Shown in pieces: positions 1 through 11,987 of a DNA stretch of 34,123 nucleotides. The notes beneath the pieces are model-generated. The model saw only the letters and a list, made by a program, of their open reading frames with translations, was not told where the DNA came from and searched no databases. Made by a program: the position numbers and the translations under genes. Source of the stretch: Alphaproteobacteria bacterium (lineage in GTDB: Bacteria > Pseudomonadota > Alphaproteobacteria > Bin95); contig JAJECF010000082.1 of the NCBI GenBank assembly GCA_022822125.1, positions 1 through 34,123 of the forward strand. The letters run 5' to 3'. How positions within the stretch are numbered: the first letter of the stretch is position 1; every line of letters begins with the position of its first letter.

Positions 1-90
1 CACAGACGACTGCACTCCGCGCTCGGATATCTGAGCCCAAACCGCTTCGAGGAAAAACAACAACGCAACCCTGTCAAAAATGCCGCTTGA
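1..90 (+). CDS. IS3-family transposase (OrfB, integrase core), C-terminal fragment
   Basis: Frame 1 is open from the window edge to TGA at 88-90 and gives 29 residues that include RRLHSALGYLSP, the hallmark C-terminal end of the DDE integrase domain of IS3-group OrfB transposases. The catalytic residues are upstream of the window. Whether the full gene is intact cannot be judged. The fragment is short, but the HSALGYLSP signature is specific, so I am fairly sure of the family. Confidence 0.75.
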   Translation, partial: HRRLHSALGYLSPNRFEEKQQRNPVKNAA

Positions 91-118
91 AACTGTCCGA
101 CCCAAGGGGCCCACTCCA
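1..118 (+). mobile_element. Right end of an IS3-family insertion sequence (partial)
   Basis: The first 90 bases encode the C-terminus of an IS3-type transposase and the next 28 bases look like the right terminal inverted repeat. Shortly after the stop codon comes CTGTCCGACCC (93-103), and the element plausibly ends at the CA of CCACTCCA (111-118), as IS3-family ends usually do. The left end, the inverted-repeat partner and the target duplication are outside the window, so the exact right border is an inference. Confidence 0.6.
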
Positions 119-190
119 CATGACGTCTCGCGAGGGGGGCACCGTCACCCCGACGCCCCGTCGCTTTTCCCGCCATGCCCGCCCCCATAT

Positions 191-278
191 CGTCATGCCC
201 GGACTTGTTCCGGGCATCCATGCGGCCGTCCGTCGGAAGCGGTGGAGGGAGATGCCCGGAACAAGTCCGGGCATGACG
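191..278. repeat. REP-like twin palindrome (family A)
   Basis: Positions 191-218 and 251-278 form a perfect 28-bp inverted repeat separated by 32 bp. Each arm is itself a hairpin: ATGCCCGGA / TCCGGGCAT with a 5-nt loop (195-217 and 252-274). This two-hairpin form resembles the BIME arrangement of bacterial REP elements. A related half-copy occurs at 10790-10840. The rest of 119-378 shows no credible gene. The element lies downstream of the minus-strand LLM gene and could terminate or protect its transcript. Confidence 0.8.
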
Positions 279-378
279 GAAGAGCCTGTCGAAGGGAGGC
301 GTTCGGGCATGGCTGGCAGGGAGCGGACGGCGCACGCCGCACGCCCCCGGGGAGAGGACCGGCGGACCGGATGCCCGT

Positions 379-1404
379 CTATACGCCGGAGCGGACCTTC
401 GGGATCACCTCTTCGGCAAGCATCGCCATTTCGTCGAGCACCATGCTTTGCGGCATGCCCGGGAACTGGATGCCGAACACGAAATGGCTGATGCCGAAGC
501 GTCGGACATAGCCGATGATCTGCTCCGCCACCTCGTCCGGCGAGCCGAACAGGAACCGGTCCTTCAGCAGGTCCTCGTAGTCCTGGCCGAAATCGCCGTC
601 ATCCTCGGGCATTACCTTGTCCTGGCCCCATTCCTTGTAGGCGCGGTATTTCGCCATCAGATAGGGCTCGGCGTCGCGGATGGCCTCTTCCCGCGAGCGG
701 CCGACCACGACCTCGCGCATCATGGGCAGTTCCGCCGGCAGCGGCTTGCCCGCCTTGTCGAGCGCGCGCTTGTACACCTCCATCTGCCGGGCCGTCGTGG
801 TGACCGTGTTGTGCGGACTGATGAACCAGGCGTCCGTCAGCCTGGCGGCGCGCTCGATCGCCCGGTCGGCATTGGCGCCGACCCAGACGGGCGGCGTCGG
901 TTTCTGGATGGGCTTGACCGTGCAGGCGGCCTCGATGAGCTCGAAATGCGAGCCCTTCATCGTCACCCGCTCCTCGGTCCACAGCCGGCGAATGGCTTCG
1001 AGGTTCTCGACGAAGCGCGGCACGGCGTCCTTCTGCGTCGTTCCGAAGGCCCGGAATTCCACTTCCCGGTAGCCGAGCCCGATGCCGAAGATCAGCTTCC
1101 CGCCGCTCATCACATCGATATTGGCGAAGATTTCGGCCACATCGAGCGGCTTGTGCAGCGGCAGCAGGCAAATGCCGCACAGCAGGCGCAGCGAGGGGCA
1201 TTCGGCGGTCATGCGAGCGAGGAACGGCACCTGCTGGAAGTCCATCAACGGCCAGGAGCTGTAATGCGAACCCTTCATGATCGAATCGAATTTGAGCCGC
1301 TCGGCGGCACGCGCCTGCTCGACCATCTCGTCCCAATGCAGTTTCGGGTCGTCTCCGATGGGGAACTGTCCCCGGTTCATGATCCCGAACTGAAGCGCTG
1401 TCAT
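379..1404 (-). CDS. LLM-class flavin- or F420-dependent oxidoreductase
   Basis: The 341-residue product has the bacterial luciferase-like TIM-barrel pattern: an N-terminal MTALQFGIM strand, the GIGLGYREVEFRAFG segment around residue 110-125, PPVWVGANADRAIERAA in the middle and a C-terminal GSPDEVAEQI segment. Members use FMN or F420 to oxidise or reduce small substrates in the cytosol. I chose ATG 1404 because a strong GGAGG lies about 11 nt upstream and the family motif starts there; 102 bp of upstream open frame lacks homology. The gene follows cofC by 41 bp on the same strand, which favours F420 as cofactor, but flavin use is not excluded. The substrate is unknown. Confidence 0.85.
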   Translation of the reverse strand: MTALQFGIMNRGQFPIGDDPKLHWDEMVEQARAAERLKFDSIMKGSHYSSWPLMDFQQVPFLARMTAECPSLRLLCGICLLPLHKPLDVAEIFANIDVMSGGKLIFGIGLGYREVEFRAFGTTQKDAVPRFVENLEAIRRLWTEERVTMKGSHFELIEAACTVKPIQKPTPPVWVGANADRAIERAARLTDAWFISPHNTVTTTARQMEVYKRALDKAGKPLPAELPMMREVVVGRSREEAIRDAEPYLMAKYRAYKEWGQDKVMPEDDGDFGQDYEDLLKDRFLFGSPDEVAEQIIGYVRRFGISHFVFGIQFPGMPQSMVLDEMAMLAEEVIPKVRSGV

Positions 1405-1445
1405 TTGTTCCTGTCCTCCCCGGCGGCGCATAACGCCGCCATTCG

Positions 1446-2171
1446 TCAGTTTGCCGCGTTCCGCGCGGTGGCTACGCGCGCCGGTATGTCCGTGCCGTTC
1501 AGCCACGCCAGCGCCCTGCAGGCGCCGCCCTGCGCGAGCAGCATGCGCAAATCCCCGGGCTTGTCCACATCGAGGGCGATGCCGGGGAGCCCCGTGACGA
1601 TTTGCGGTTCCACGCCGAGCGCGCGCGCTTCGGCCTTGTGCGGCTCGAAGCTGTCATGGCCGAAATGAAACCGGATCGCGTCCGGCGGCGAGCAGGCCAC
1701 GCAATTGGTCCCCCGGCCGTCGCCGGCGGGCGCGAGGGTCACGGACGGCGCCGGTACGTGGGCGGCAAGGACCCGGTCGATTTCCGCCGGCGAGACGAGC
1801 GGCACATCGCCGGGCAAGGCCAGCGCAGCCCCGGCCCCGGCCCTGGCGAGCGCTGCGGCGGCATCGGCGACGGCGGGGCTCTGGCCCCGGTTTGCGCGCT
1901 CCTCCAGCACCGCGGCGCCGTATTGTTCGGCGAGCGCCTGCGCCCAGGTGTCGCGGGTGACGACCACTGTCCCCTCCAAGCCCTCGGCGCTGGACAGCGC
2001 CGCGAGGACATCCTCCGCCATGAAGCGGAACAATTTCTGCCGCTCATCGGGAGTTAATGCCGGCGCCAGCCGGGTCTTCGCGTCTTCCGGATTCTTCAGC
2101 GGCAGCACGCCCCAGGCGGATCCCGCCGTAACATTCCTTAACAAAGCGTGACTTGTAGAACGGCGAAACAC
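1446..2171 (-). CDS. cofC: CofC-family 2-phospholactate/phosphoenolpyruvate guanylyltransferase
   Basis: The 241-residue protein matches the CofC/FbiD nucleotidyltransferase family that activates 2-phospho-L-lactate or phosphoenolpyruvate with GTP in coenzyme F420 biosynthesis. Visible are the N-terminal nucleotide-binding stretch LKNPEDAKTRLAP (25-37), the acidic LPGDVPLVSP (119-128), DGRGTNC (151-157) and the C-terminal ALDVDKPGDL (199-208). The start is GTG at 2171, preceded by AAGGAG about 12 nt upstream; a TTG at 2144 is a weaker alternative. It is divergent from lpxC (54 bp apart) and upstream of the LLM gene. No other F420 gene is in the window, so F420 synthesis here is inferred, not shown. 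Confidence 0.8.
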   Translation of the reverse strand: MFRRSTSHALLRNVTAGSAWGVLPLKNPEDAKTRLAPALTPDERQKLFRFMAEDVLAALSSAEGLEGTVVVTRDTWAQALAEQYGAAVLEERANRGQSPAVADAAAALARAGAGAALALPGDVPLVSPAEIDRVLAAHVPAPSVTLAPAGDGRGTNCVACSPPDAIRFHFGHDSFEPHKAEARALGVEPQIVTGLPGIALDVDKPGDLRMLLAQGGACRALAWLNGTDIPARVATARNAAN

Positions 2172-2225
2172 CTCGTTATGGTCTCCTTACTGAGTCGCCG
2201 GTTGGGGGAATCATATTACAACGCG

Positions 2226-3164
2226 ATGGGCGCACGAGAGGGAAAAACAGTCGAACGCCTTTCGGTCCGGGTGGATCGCGGACAGCGCACTTTGCGGTCG
2301 TCGATTGCGTGCGAAGGCGTGGGAATCCACAGCGGGCGCAAGGTTCATTTGACATTGGGTCCGGCTCCTGCGGGGCATGGACTCGTGTTCCGGCGCCTGG
2401 ACATCGCCGACGATTCCGGTCTGGTTCCCGCGAGATGGGACAGTGTCGTCGATACGACGCTCTGCACGGTATTGTCCAACGAATACGGCGTCGGCATACG
2501 CACGCCCGAGCATGTGCTGGCGGCGCTTGCCGGCGCCGGGATCGACAATGCCACAATCGAGATCGATGCGCCGGAATTGCCGATCATGGACGGCAGTGCG
2601 GACGACTTCACCTTCCTCATCGGTTGCGTCGGCGTCCGGCCGCAGCCTTCCCGGCCGCGACGCCGGATCGAGGTCCTGAAGCCGGTTCAGGTGCAGGACG
2701 GCGAAAGCTGGGCGCGGCTGCTGCCGTCGGACCGGTTCACGGTCTCCTGCACCATCGACTACGACCATCCCCATGTCGGCATCCAGCGTTTCGATTTCGA
2801 TGCGGCGCGGCACAGCTTTTCGGAAGCGGTGGGCCGGGCGCGCACTTTCGGCTTCCTGCATGAGCTGGAATGGCTGCGCGCGCGCGGCTACGCCAAGGGG
2901 GCCTCGCTGGACAATGCCGTGGCGATTTCCCCGAACGGCGTGATGAACGATGGCGGTTTGCGCTATCCCGACGAGCTGGCGCGCCACAAGGTGCTCGATG
3001 TCATCGGCGACCTGGCATTGGCCGGCGCCCCGATTCTCGGCGCATTCCAGGGTTACAGGTCGGGGCACCGGCTCAACAATCTGGTGTTGCGCGCGCTGTT
3101 CGCCGACGAGTCGGCATGGAGATGGGAAGGCGCCCGGACGGAGGCGCAGCGGGTCGTCGCCTGA
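2226..3164 (+). CDS. lpxC: UDP-3-O-acyl-N-acetylglucosamine deacetylase
   Basis: LpxC carries out the zinc-dependent deacetylation that commits the cell to lipid A synthesis, acting in the cytosol. The 312-residue product shows QRTLRSSI at the N-terminus, GVGIHSG, EHVLAAL with zinc ligand H96, MDGSADDF, and the HKVLD motif with H254 and D258. ATG 2226 gives a length normal for the family, about 16 residues longer at the N-terminus than the E. coli enzyme; open frame continues back to 2148, but those residues are not LpxC-like. It starts the lpxC-bamD-recN-ligA run, a gene order common in alphaproteobacteria although ftsA-ftsZ are not upstream here. Confidence 0.95.
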   Translation: MGAREGKTVERLSVRVDRGQRTLRSSIACEGVGIHSGRKVHLTLGPAPAGHGLVFRRLDIADDSGLVPARWDSVVDTTLCTVLSNEYGVGIRTPEHVLAALAGAGIDNATIEIDAPELPIMDGSADDFTFLIGCVGVRPQPSRPRRRIEVLKPVQVQDGESWARLLPSDRFTVSCTIDYDHPHVGIQRFDFDAARHSFSEAVGRARTFGFLHELEWLRARGYAKGASLDNAVAISPNGVMNDGGLRYPDELARHKVLDVIGDLALAGAPILGAFQGYRSGHRLNNLVLRALFADESAWRWEGARTEAQRVVA

Positions 3165-3229
3165 ACCTATGCTTCGATGCGAGCATGGCGTAAACTGCGC
3201 CGGCCTTTTCCCGTTGCCATGAGGGTGCC

Positions 3230-4258
3230 GTGAGTCGGGCATATGGTCGCCTTTGGCGAAATATCCTTGCTGCCCTGTTCGTAGCCGGCGCGCTTGCCGG
3301 GTGCAGTTCGGATAACGGCCAGGAGTATGTGGAGCGTCCGGTAGAGGAGCTGTACAACAGTTCCATGGACGCGCTTCTCGGGGGCGATTTCGAGATCGCC
3401 GCCCAGCGGTTCGACGAGGTCGAGCGCCAGCATCCCTATTCCGTCTGGGCGACAAAGGCGCAATTGATGGGCGCTTACGCCCATTACCAGGCGGACAAAT
3501 ATGACGAGGCGATTGCCGCGGTCCGGCGCTATATCGAGCTTCATCCGGGGAATCCCGACATCGCCTACGCGTATTACCTGATGGCGATCTCCTATTACGA
3601 GCAGATCTCGGATGTCGGGCGCGACCAGAGCCTGACAAGCAGGGCCAGCGCGGCGCTGGAAGCGGTGGTGCGGCGTTTCCCGGACACCGACTATGCGGAC
3701 GATGCCCGCCTGAAGCTCGACCTGACGCGGGACCATCTGGCCGGGAAGGAAATGAGCGTAGGCCGCTTCTATCTCGGTCAGGGCCATTTGCTGGCCGCGA
3801 TAAACCGCTTCCGCGTCGTTGTGGAGGACTACCAGACCACCTCCCATGTGCCCGAAGCTCTGCACCGTCTTGCGGAAGCCTATACCGCTGCGGGGTTGAA
3901 TGAGGAGGCGGGGCGGGTCGCCGCCGTGCTTCAGCACAACTATCCCGGCAATGAATGGTATGTTGACAGTTACAGCCTCGTTGAAAAGGGCGAAACCGCG
4001 CCGCGGACCGATGATGAGGGCTGGTTCTCGCGCAATTGGAACGACTTTTTCGACCCGGGGAAGGTGATTGGCGGCGGCGGCGACCGCGCCGAGGAGCTGG
4101 CGAAGGCGCTGCTCGAAAAGCGGGCGGCCGAGGACGCGGAACTGATGGCGCGCGCGCAGCGGCTGGAGCGGGAACGGACCGGGGGAGGAAACGGAGCGCC
4201 CCGGCCGCCGGCCGAGACCCCGCCGGCCGAGACTCCTCCGGCAACTCCCAAGGGATAA
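3230..4258 (+). CDS. bamD: Outer membrane assembly lipoprotein BamD
   Basis: BamD is the essential lipoprotein partner of BamA in the outer-membrane beta-barrel assembly machine. The 342-residue product has a basic N-terminus, a hydrophobic stretch and the lipobox LAGC with the lipidated cysteine at C25. It continues with tetratricopeptide-like repeats (about 35-250) typical of the YfiO family, for example YSVWATKAQLMGAYAHYQ. The C-terminus is a charged helix followed by a proline-rich tail with a repeated PPAET. The start is GTG at 3230 with GAGGGT just upstream. BamA is encoded in the other operon of this window. Confidence 0.93.
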   Translation: MSRAYGRLWRNILAALFVAGALAGCSSDNGQEYVERPVEELYNSSMDALLGGDFEIAAQRFDEVERQHPYSVWATKAQLMGAYAHYQADKYDEAIAAVRRYIELHPGNPDIAYAYYLMAISYYEQISDVGRDQSLTSRASAALEAVVRRFPDTDYADDARLKLDLTRDHLAGKEMSVGRFYLGQGHLLAAINRFRVVVEDYQTTSHVPEALHRLAEAYTAAGLNEEAGRVAAVLQHNYPGNEWYVDSYSLVEKGETAPRTDDEGWFSRNWNDFFDPGKVIGGGGDRAEELAKALLEKRAAEDAELMARAQRLERERTGGGNGAPRPPAETPPAETPPATPKG

Positions 4259-4270
4259 CGCCCGGCTGCC

Positions 4271-8917
<4,647 letters not shown>

Positions 8918-8921
<4 letters not shown>

Positions 8922-8947
8922 CGAGGCCGGCTGCAATCCTGAATAAA
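8918..8947 (+). promoter_or_regulatory. Candidate sigma-70-type promoter for infA
   Basis: TTGACG (8918-8923) lies over the stop codon of the preceding dehydratase gene, with AATAAA (8942-8947) after an 18-bp spacer. Transcription would start near 8954 and give a short leader that contains the infA Shine-Dalgarno. The match is 5/6 and 4/6 to consensus, so it is plausible but unproven; read-through from ligA is also possible. Confidence 0.35.
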
Positions 8948-8982
8948 GGGCCTGCAACGGGAAAAAAGGAGGGCGGTTGCCT

Positions 8983-9201
8983 TTGTCGAAAGAGGAAATG
9001 ATGGTCTTCGGCGGGACCGTGACCGAAAAGCTGCCGAACGCGATGTTTCGCGTAAAACTGGAGAACGAGCACGAAATCATCGCGCACACTGCAGGGAAGA
9101 TGCGCAAATTCCGTATTCGCGTCATGGTCGGCGACCGGGTGGATGTCGAAATGACGCCCTATGACCTGACCAAGGGTCGGATCACCTTCCGCCACAAGTA
9201 A
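8983..9201 (+). CDS. infA: Translation initiation factor IF-1
   Basis: IF-1 binds the 30S A site during initiation. The product has the canonical S1-like OB fold with [25 protein letters not shown] and [15 protein letters not shown] chose TTG at 8983 because it gives exactly 72 residues and the usual N-terminus (MSKEEMMVF aligning with typical MAKEE starts), and AGGAGG at 8967-8972 sits 10 nt upstream. TTG 8977 would be only 4 nt from the Shine-Dalgarno, and ATG 8998 or 9001 would remove conserved residues. The 3' end overlaps the convergent HAD gene by 20 bp. Confidence 0.93.
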   Translation: MSKEEMMVFGGTVTEKLPNAMFRVKLENEHEIIAHTAGKMRKFRIRVMVGDRVDVEMTPYDLTKGRITFRHK

Positions 9202-9859
9202 GCCCGAGCGAGGCTCTGACAGCGCGTTCGAGGGCCGGCCAGTCCTCCGGGCGGCCGTCGGCTTCCGGCGGCTTGTCGACCAGACGCGCCAGACGGTTCG
9301 TCGCCACGAAATGCAGGCACGCGATCTCCGGCGCTGCCCGCTTGACCGAAACATGGTTGTTCGGCCCGTCATCGACGAAGACGACGGGGCCTCCGGCGCG
9401 CGCCGCGAGCCAGGCGGCCGCCGGCCCCTTGTCTCCCGTATTCACGACCACGGGGTAGGGCATCCGGTTTCGGGCGAGCGCCAGGCGCCGGGCATCCCGT
9501 TGGGCGGGCGGGATATTGGTCAGCACCACGATCTGCGCGCCGGCGCGCGCGAGCCGGGCGAGTCCGTCCGCCGCGCCCGGCACGGGCGGGATGTCTTCGG
9601 CGCATGCGGCGAAGAAACGCTGCAACAGGGCGAAGACCTGCGGCTGGTCCAGCACCGCGCCGTCGGCCGTCCGGCGCACATTCCCGGTCAGGCGAAAGGA
9701 CGACCAGTCGAAGGAATAGCCGCGCGCCTCGATATGGCTGACAAAAGCCTCGACGAAGCGGAACAGCACTTCGTCGGCATCCGAAATCAGCAGCGGGCGG
9801 CCGGACTCGACGCCGGCGGCCTCCAATTGCGCCAGCGTGGCGGCGGGCGGAGCCGTCAT
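9182..9859 (-). CDS. HAD-superfamily hydrolase, function unknown
   Basis: The 225-residue protein has all four haloacid dehalogenase motifs: DADEV with D27 and D29 (motif I), VVLTNIP (motif II), the lysine of NTGDKGP (motif III) and FVDDGPNN (motif IV). It is therefore a likely Mg-dependent phosphatase of the cytosol; no signal peptide is visible. The substrate cannot be told. ATG 9859 overlaps the stop of the upstream TPR gene (ATGA), so it is the last gene of the rpmJ-TPR-HAD unit. Confidence 0.8.
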   Translation of the reverse strand: MTAPPAATLAQLEAAGVESGRPLLISDADEVLFRFVEAFVSHIEARGYSFDWSSFRLTGNVRRTADGAVLDQPQVFALLQRFFAACAEDIPPVPGAADGLARLARAGAQIVVLTNIPPAQRDARRLALARNRMPYPVVVNTGDKGPAAAWLAARAGGPVVFVDDGPNNHVSVKRAAPEIACLHFVATNRLARLVDKPPEADGRPEDWPALERAVRASLGLTCGGR

Positions 9860-10398
9860 ATCCGTTTGCCTTTCAGGCGCTCCCCGATCCGGTCCGCCAG
9901 AAGGCGGACTCCGTCGAGATAGGGATTGAGTTCCAGTGCGCGGCGGAGCCAGGCCAGCGCATCCTCCTCCCGGCCGAGCGCGACCAGGATCATGCCGAGA
10001 CCCGACAGGGCGCCGTAATGGCGGGGCTCCAGATTGAGCACATGGCGCACATCGGCCACGGAGTCGCGGTGGCGGCCCATCATGTAGAGGACGGTGGCGC
10101 GCTTGTTCCAGCCTTCCGCGAAATCCGGCGCGCGCTCCACGATGGCGTCGAAGCGTTCGAGCGCCCGGTCGAGCGCCCCGCGCTGCATGGCGACCATGCC
10201 CTGGGCCATCAGCCGGTTGACCGCCTTGTCTTCGGAATGCAGCCAGAGCAGCCAGATGCGCCGGTCCACATCCGCGGCTTCCTGCGGTGTCAGGTCCTGC
10301 TGGAGGCGTTCGAACAGCGCCGGCAGTTCGGGGTCGTTCTGGTCGGCGGCGGCGGCGCCCGAGAGCGCGAGAAGGACTGCGAACGCCAGCGCGCGCAG
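9856..10398 (-). CDS. Exported TPR-repeat protein, probable CTG start
   Basis: The product carries about three tetratricopeptide repeats, including FAEGWNKRATVLYMMGRHRDS and HYGALSGLGMILVALGREE split over two repeats, and ends in an ATGA overlap with the HAD gene. The first GTG is at 10269, but the open frame continues upstream and encodes RALAFAVLLALSGAAAA followed by DQNDPE, a clear signal peptide with a likely cleavage after Ala18. No ATG, GTG or TTG exists in that stretch before a TAA at 10470-10468. CTG at 10398 has AGGG 8 nt upstream, inside the end of rpmJ, and gives 180 residues. A periplasmic role is inferred; the partner is unknown. A sequencing indel is the alternative explanation. 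Confidence 0.7.
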   Translation of the reverse strand: MRALAFAVLLALSGAAAADQNDPELPALFERLQQDLTPQEAADVDRRIWLLWLHSEDKAVNRLMAQGMVAMQRGALDRALERFDAIVERAPDFAEGWNKRATVLYMMGRHRDSVADVRHVLNLEPRHYGALSGLGMILVALGREEDALAWLRRALELNPYLDGVRLLADRIGERLKGKRI

Positions 10399-10402
10399 CG
10401 GG

Positions 10403-10528
10403 CTAGCCCTGCCGCGCCTTGAACCGGCGGTTGGTCTTGTTGATGACGTAGATGCGGCCGCGGCGCCTTACGACCTGAGAGTCCTTGTGGCGCTTCTTCA
10501 ATGTCTTCAGCGAACGAACGACTTTCAT
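10403..10528 (-). CDS. rpmJ: 50S ribosomal protein L36
   Basis: The 41-codon gene begins [20 protein letters not shown] and ends FKARQG, the typical alphaproteobacterial L36 without the four zinc-binding cysteines. ATG is at 10528 and TAG at 10405-10403. It lies 4 bp before the proposed CTG start of the TPR gene, so its 3' end supplies that gene's ribosome-binding site. A good promoter candidate sits 29 bp upstream of its ATG. Confidence 0.95.
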   Translation of the reverse strand: MKVVRSLKTLKKRHKDSQVVRRRGRIYVINKTNRRFKARQG

Positions 10529-10556
10529 CCCATCCATCCCGGCCCGGAAGCCCCGG

Positions 10557-10586
10557 CTTCTACCCGCCCGGCCCTTCCACTGTCAA
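10557..10586 (-). promoter_or_regulatory. Candidate sigma-70-type promoter for rpmJ
   Basis: On the minus strand there is a consensus TTGACA (10586-10581) followed after 18 bp by TAGAAG (10562-10557, 4/6 to TATAAT). Transcription would begin about 20 nt upstream of the rpmJ ATG. The perfect -35 and the position make it credible. Confidence 0.5.
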
Positions 10587-10631
10587 CAAGCCCCGGCGTC
10601 GGAGGGTTTTGAACCAAGGCGTCGGCCGCCC

Positions 10632-10674
10632 TTCGATACGCGCCCGCTAACGCGGTCGCTACTCAGGGATGAGG
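10632..10674. repeat. Solitary family-B repeat copy
   Basis: This copy starts TTCGATACGCG and ends CTACTCAGGGATGAGG, the same flanks as the tandem units at 13631-13810, but the centre differs (CCCGCTAACGCGGTCG instead of GCTGACGCCG) and it has one extra G. It sits in the 300-bp gene-free gap 10529-10828, which otherwise holds the rpmJ promoter and the family-A half-copy. Confidence 0.7.
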
Positions 10675-10789
10675 GGGCAGAGGGTCGGGACGCTGTGCGT
10701 CGATCCGAGCTTCGATTCCACCGGACCCTTCGAAACCCGGTCGACTCCAGGTGCTACGCTCTGTCCGCCAAATCCAGATCGGACAGCAA

Positions 10790-10840
10790 TGGACTTGATC
10801 CGGGCATGACAGAGAGGAGCGTTCGGGCATGACTGGCGGA
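10790..10840. repeat. Family-A repeat half-copy overlapping the next start codon
   Basis: CGGGCATGAC (10801-10810) and GTTCGGGCATG (10821-10831) match 268-277 and 301-311 near the left repeat, each GTTCGGGCATG being preceded by a GGAG-type stretch. Only one arm of the palindrome is kept. The ATG of the PRISE gene and its AGGAG Shine-Dalgarno (10815-10819) lie inside this copy. Confidence 0.6.
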
Positions 10841-11917
10841 ACCGGAAAGGACGCGGGCGGCGCCGTGCTCGTCTGCGGCGCCCTCGGCACTGTCGGCAGG
10901 GCCATGGTCGAGCATTTCGAGGCGCTGCCGGACCGGCGAGTCGTCGGACTGTCGCGGCGGTCCCCCGACTTCCCGACCGGCGCCGAGTTCCGCGCCGTCG
11001 ACCTGCGCGACCGGGCGGCCTGCGAAGCCGGCCTCTCGGACCTTCGCGACATCGCCCATATCGTCTATGCGGCGGTCTATGAGAAAGCCGACGTGGCGAG
11101 CGGCTGGCGCGACCCGGACCATGCCGAGGTCAATCTCGCCATGCTGCGCAACGCAGTCGAGACCGTCGAGGCGGCCTCGCCCGGCCTCCGGCATGTCACG
11201 CTGTTGCAGGGCACGAAGGCCTATGGCGCGCATCACGGGCCGTTCAAGACGCCTGCCAAGGAGCGCGAGCCGCGCTATTGGGGGCCGAATTTCTACTATG
11301 ACCAGGAGGACTGGCTGAGAAGCCGGGCCGCCGGCTGGAGCTGGACCGTGCTGCGCCCGCAGGTCGTGTTCGGCCTCGCCATCGGCTCCCACATGAACGC
11401 GCTCGCCTGCGTGGCGGCCTATGCGGCGCTGTCGAAGGAGCTCGGCATGCCGCTCCGGTTTCCGGGCGGCGAGCCGCGCATCCAGGAGGCGACCGATGCG
11501 AGGCTGCTCGCCCGCGCCGCCGCCTGGGCGGGCCGGACGCCGGCAGCCGGCGGCGAGGCTTTCAACATCGCGAATGGCGACTGCTATGTCTGGCAAAACC
11601 TCTGGCCGCGCGTCGCCGAGGTCTTCGACATGGAGCCGGGGCAGCCCTTTCCCTGCTCGCTGCGGCGGGTGATGGCGGACAAGGGGCCGGTCTGGGACGC
11701 CATGGTCGCGCGCCACGGACTGCGGCCCTACCGGCTGGAGCAGATAGTGCCGTCCTGGCAGTTTGCGGATTTCATCTTCGGCTACGGCCAGCGGCCGAAC
11801 CCGGCCATAGTGAGCACTATCAAGGCGCGGCAATTCGGCTTCCAGGACTGCACGGACACGGAGGATATGCTCGTGGACCTGCTGCGGCAGTTTCGCCGGG
11901 AGCGCATCGTGCCTTGA
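10829..11917 (+). CDS. PRISE-family SDR reductase (5-beta-reductase/iridoid synthase-like)
   Basis: The 362-residue product is an extended SDR of the progesterone 5-beta-reductase/iridoid synthase-like group, enzymes that reduce activated C=C bonds with NADPH. Seen are the nucleotide-binding VCGALGTVGRA (15-25), LLQGTKAYGAHHGPF with the group's lysine, NFYYDQEDWL with the conserved tyrosine, WSWTVLRPQVVFG and FNIANGDCYVWQNLWP. ATG 10829 has AGGAG 9 nt upstream; its first dozen residues (MTGGTGKDAGGA) come from repeat-derived sequence and are probably not part of the fold. The gene precedes a thiolase-fold gene by 70 bp. The natural substrate is unknown. Confidence 0.85.
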   Translation: MTGGTGKDAGGAVLVCGALGTVGRAMVEHFEALPDRRVVGLSRRSPDFPTGAEFRAVDLRDRAACEAGLSDLRDIAHIVYAAVYEKADVASGWRDPDHAEVNLAMLRNAVETVEAASPGLRHVTLLQGTKAYGAHHGPFKTPAKEREPRYWGPNFYYDQEDWLRSRAAGWSWTVLRPQVVFGLAIGSHMNALACVAAYAALSKELGMPLRFPGGEPRIQEATDARLLARAAAWAGRTPAAGGEAFNIANGDCYVWQNLWPRVAEVFDMEPGQPFPCSLRRVMADKGPVWDAMVARHGLRPYRLEQIVPSWQFADFIFGYGQRPNPAIVSTIKARQFGFQDCTDTEDMLVDLLRQFRRERIVP

Positions 11918-11987
11918 GGGCCGGCCTCCGGCGTCCTAGTCTGTCTCCTGTCACCCGAATCCGCTCCGCCAACATATGGAACCGCGC

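Noticed and set aside
119..378. Small genes between the IS end and the LLM gene
   Set aside because: The open frames run through a perfect inverted repeat, lack good ribosome-binding sites and show no known protein pattern.
2148..2225. A longer LpxC N-terminus starting at 2148 or 2178
   Set aside because: The added residues are not LpxC-like and would overlap the cofC start; the 2226 start gives the usual family length.
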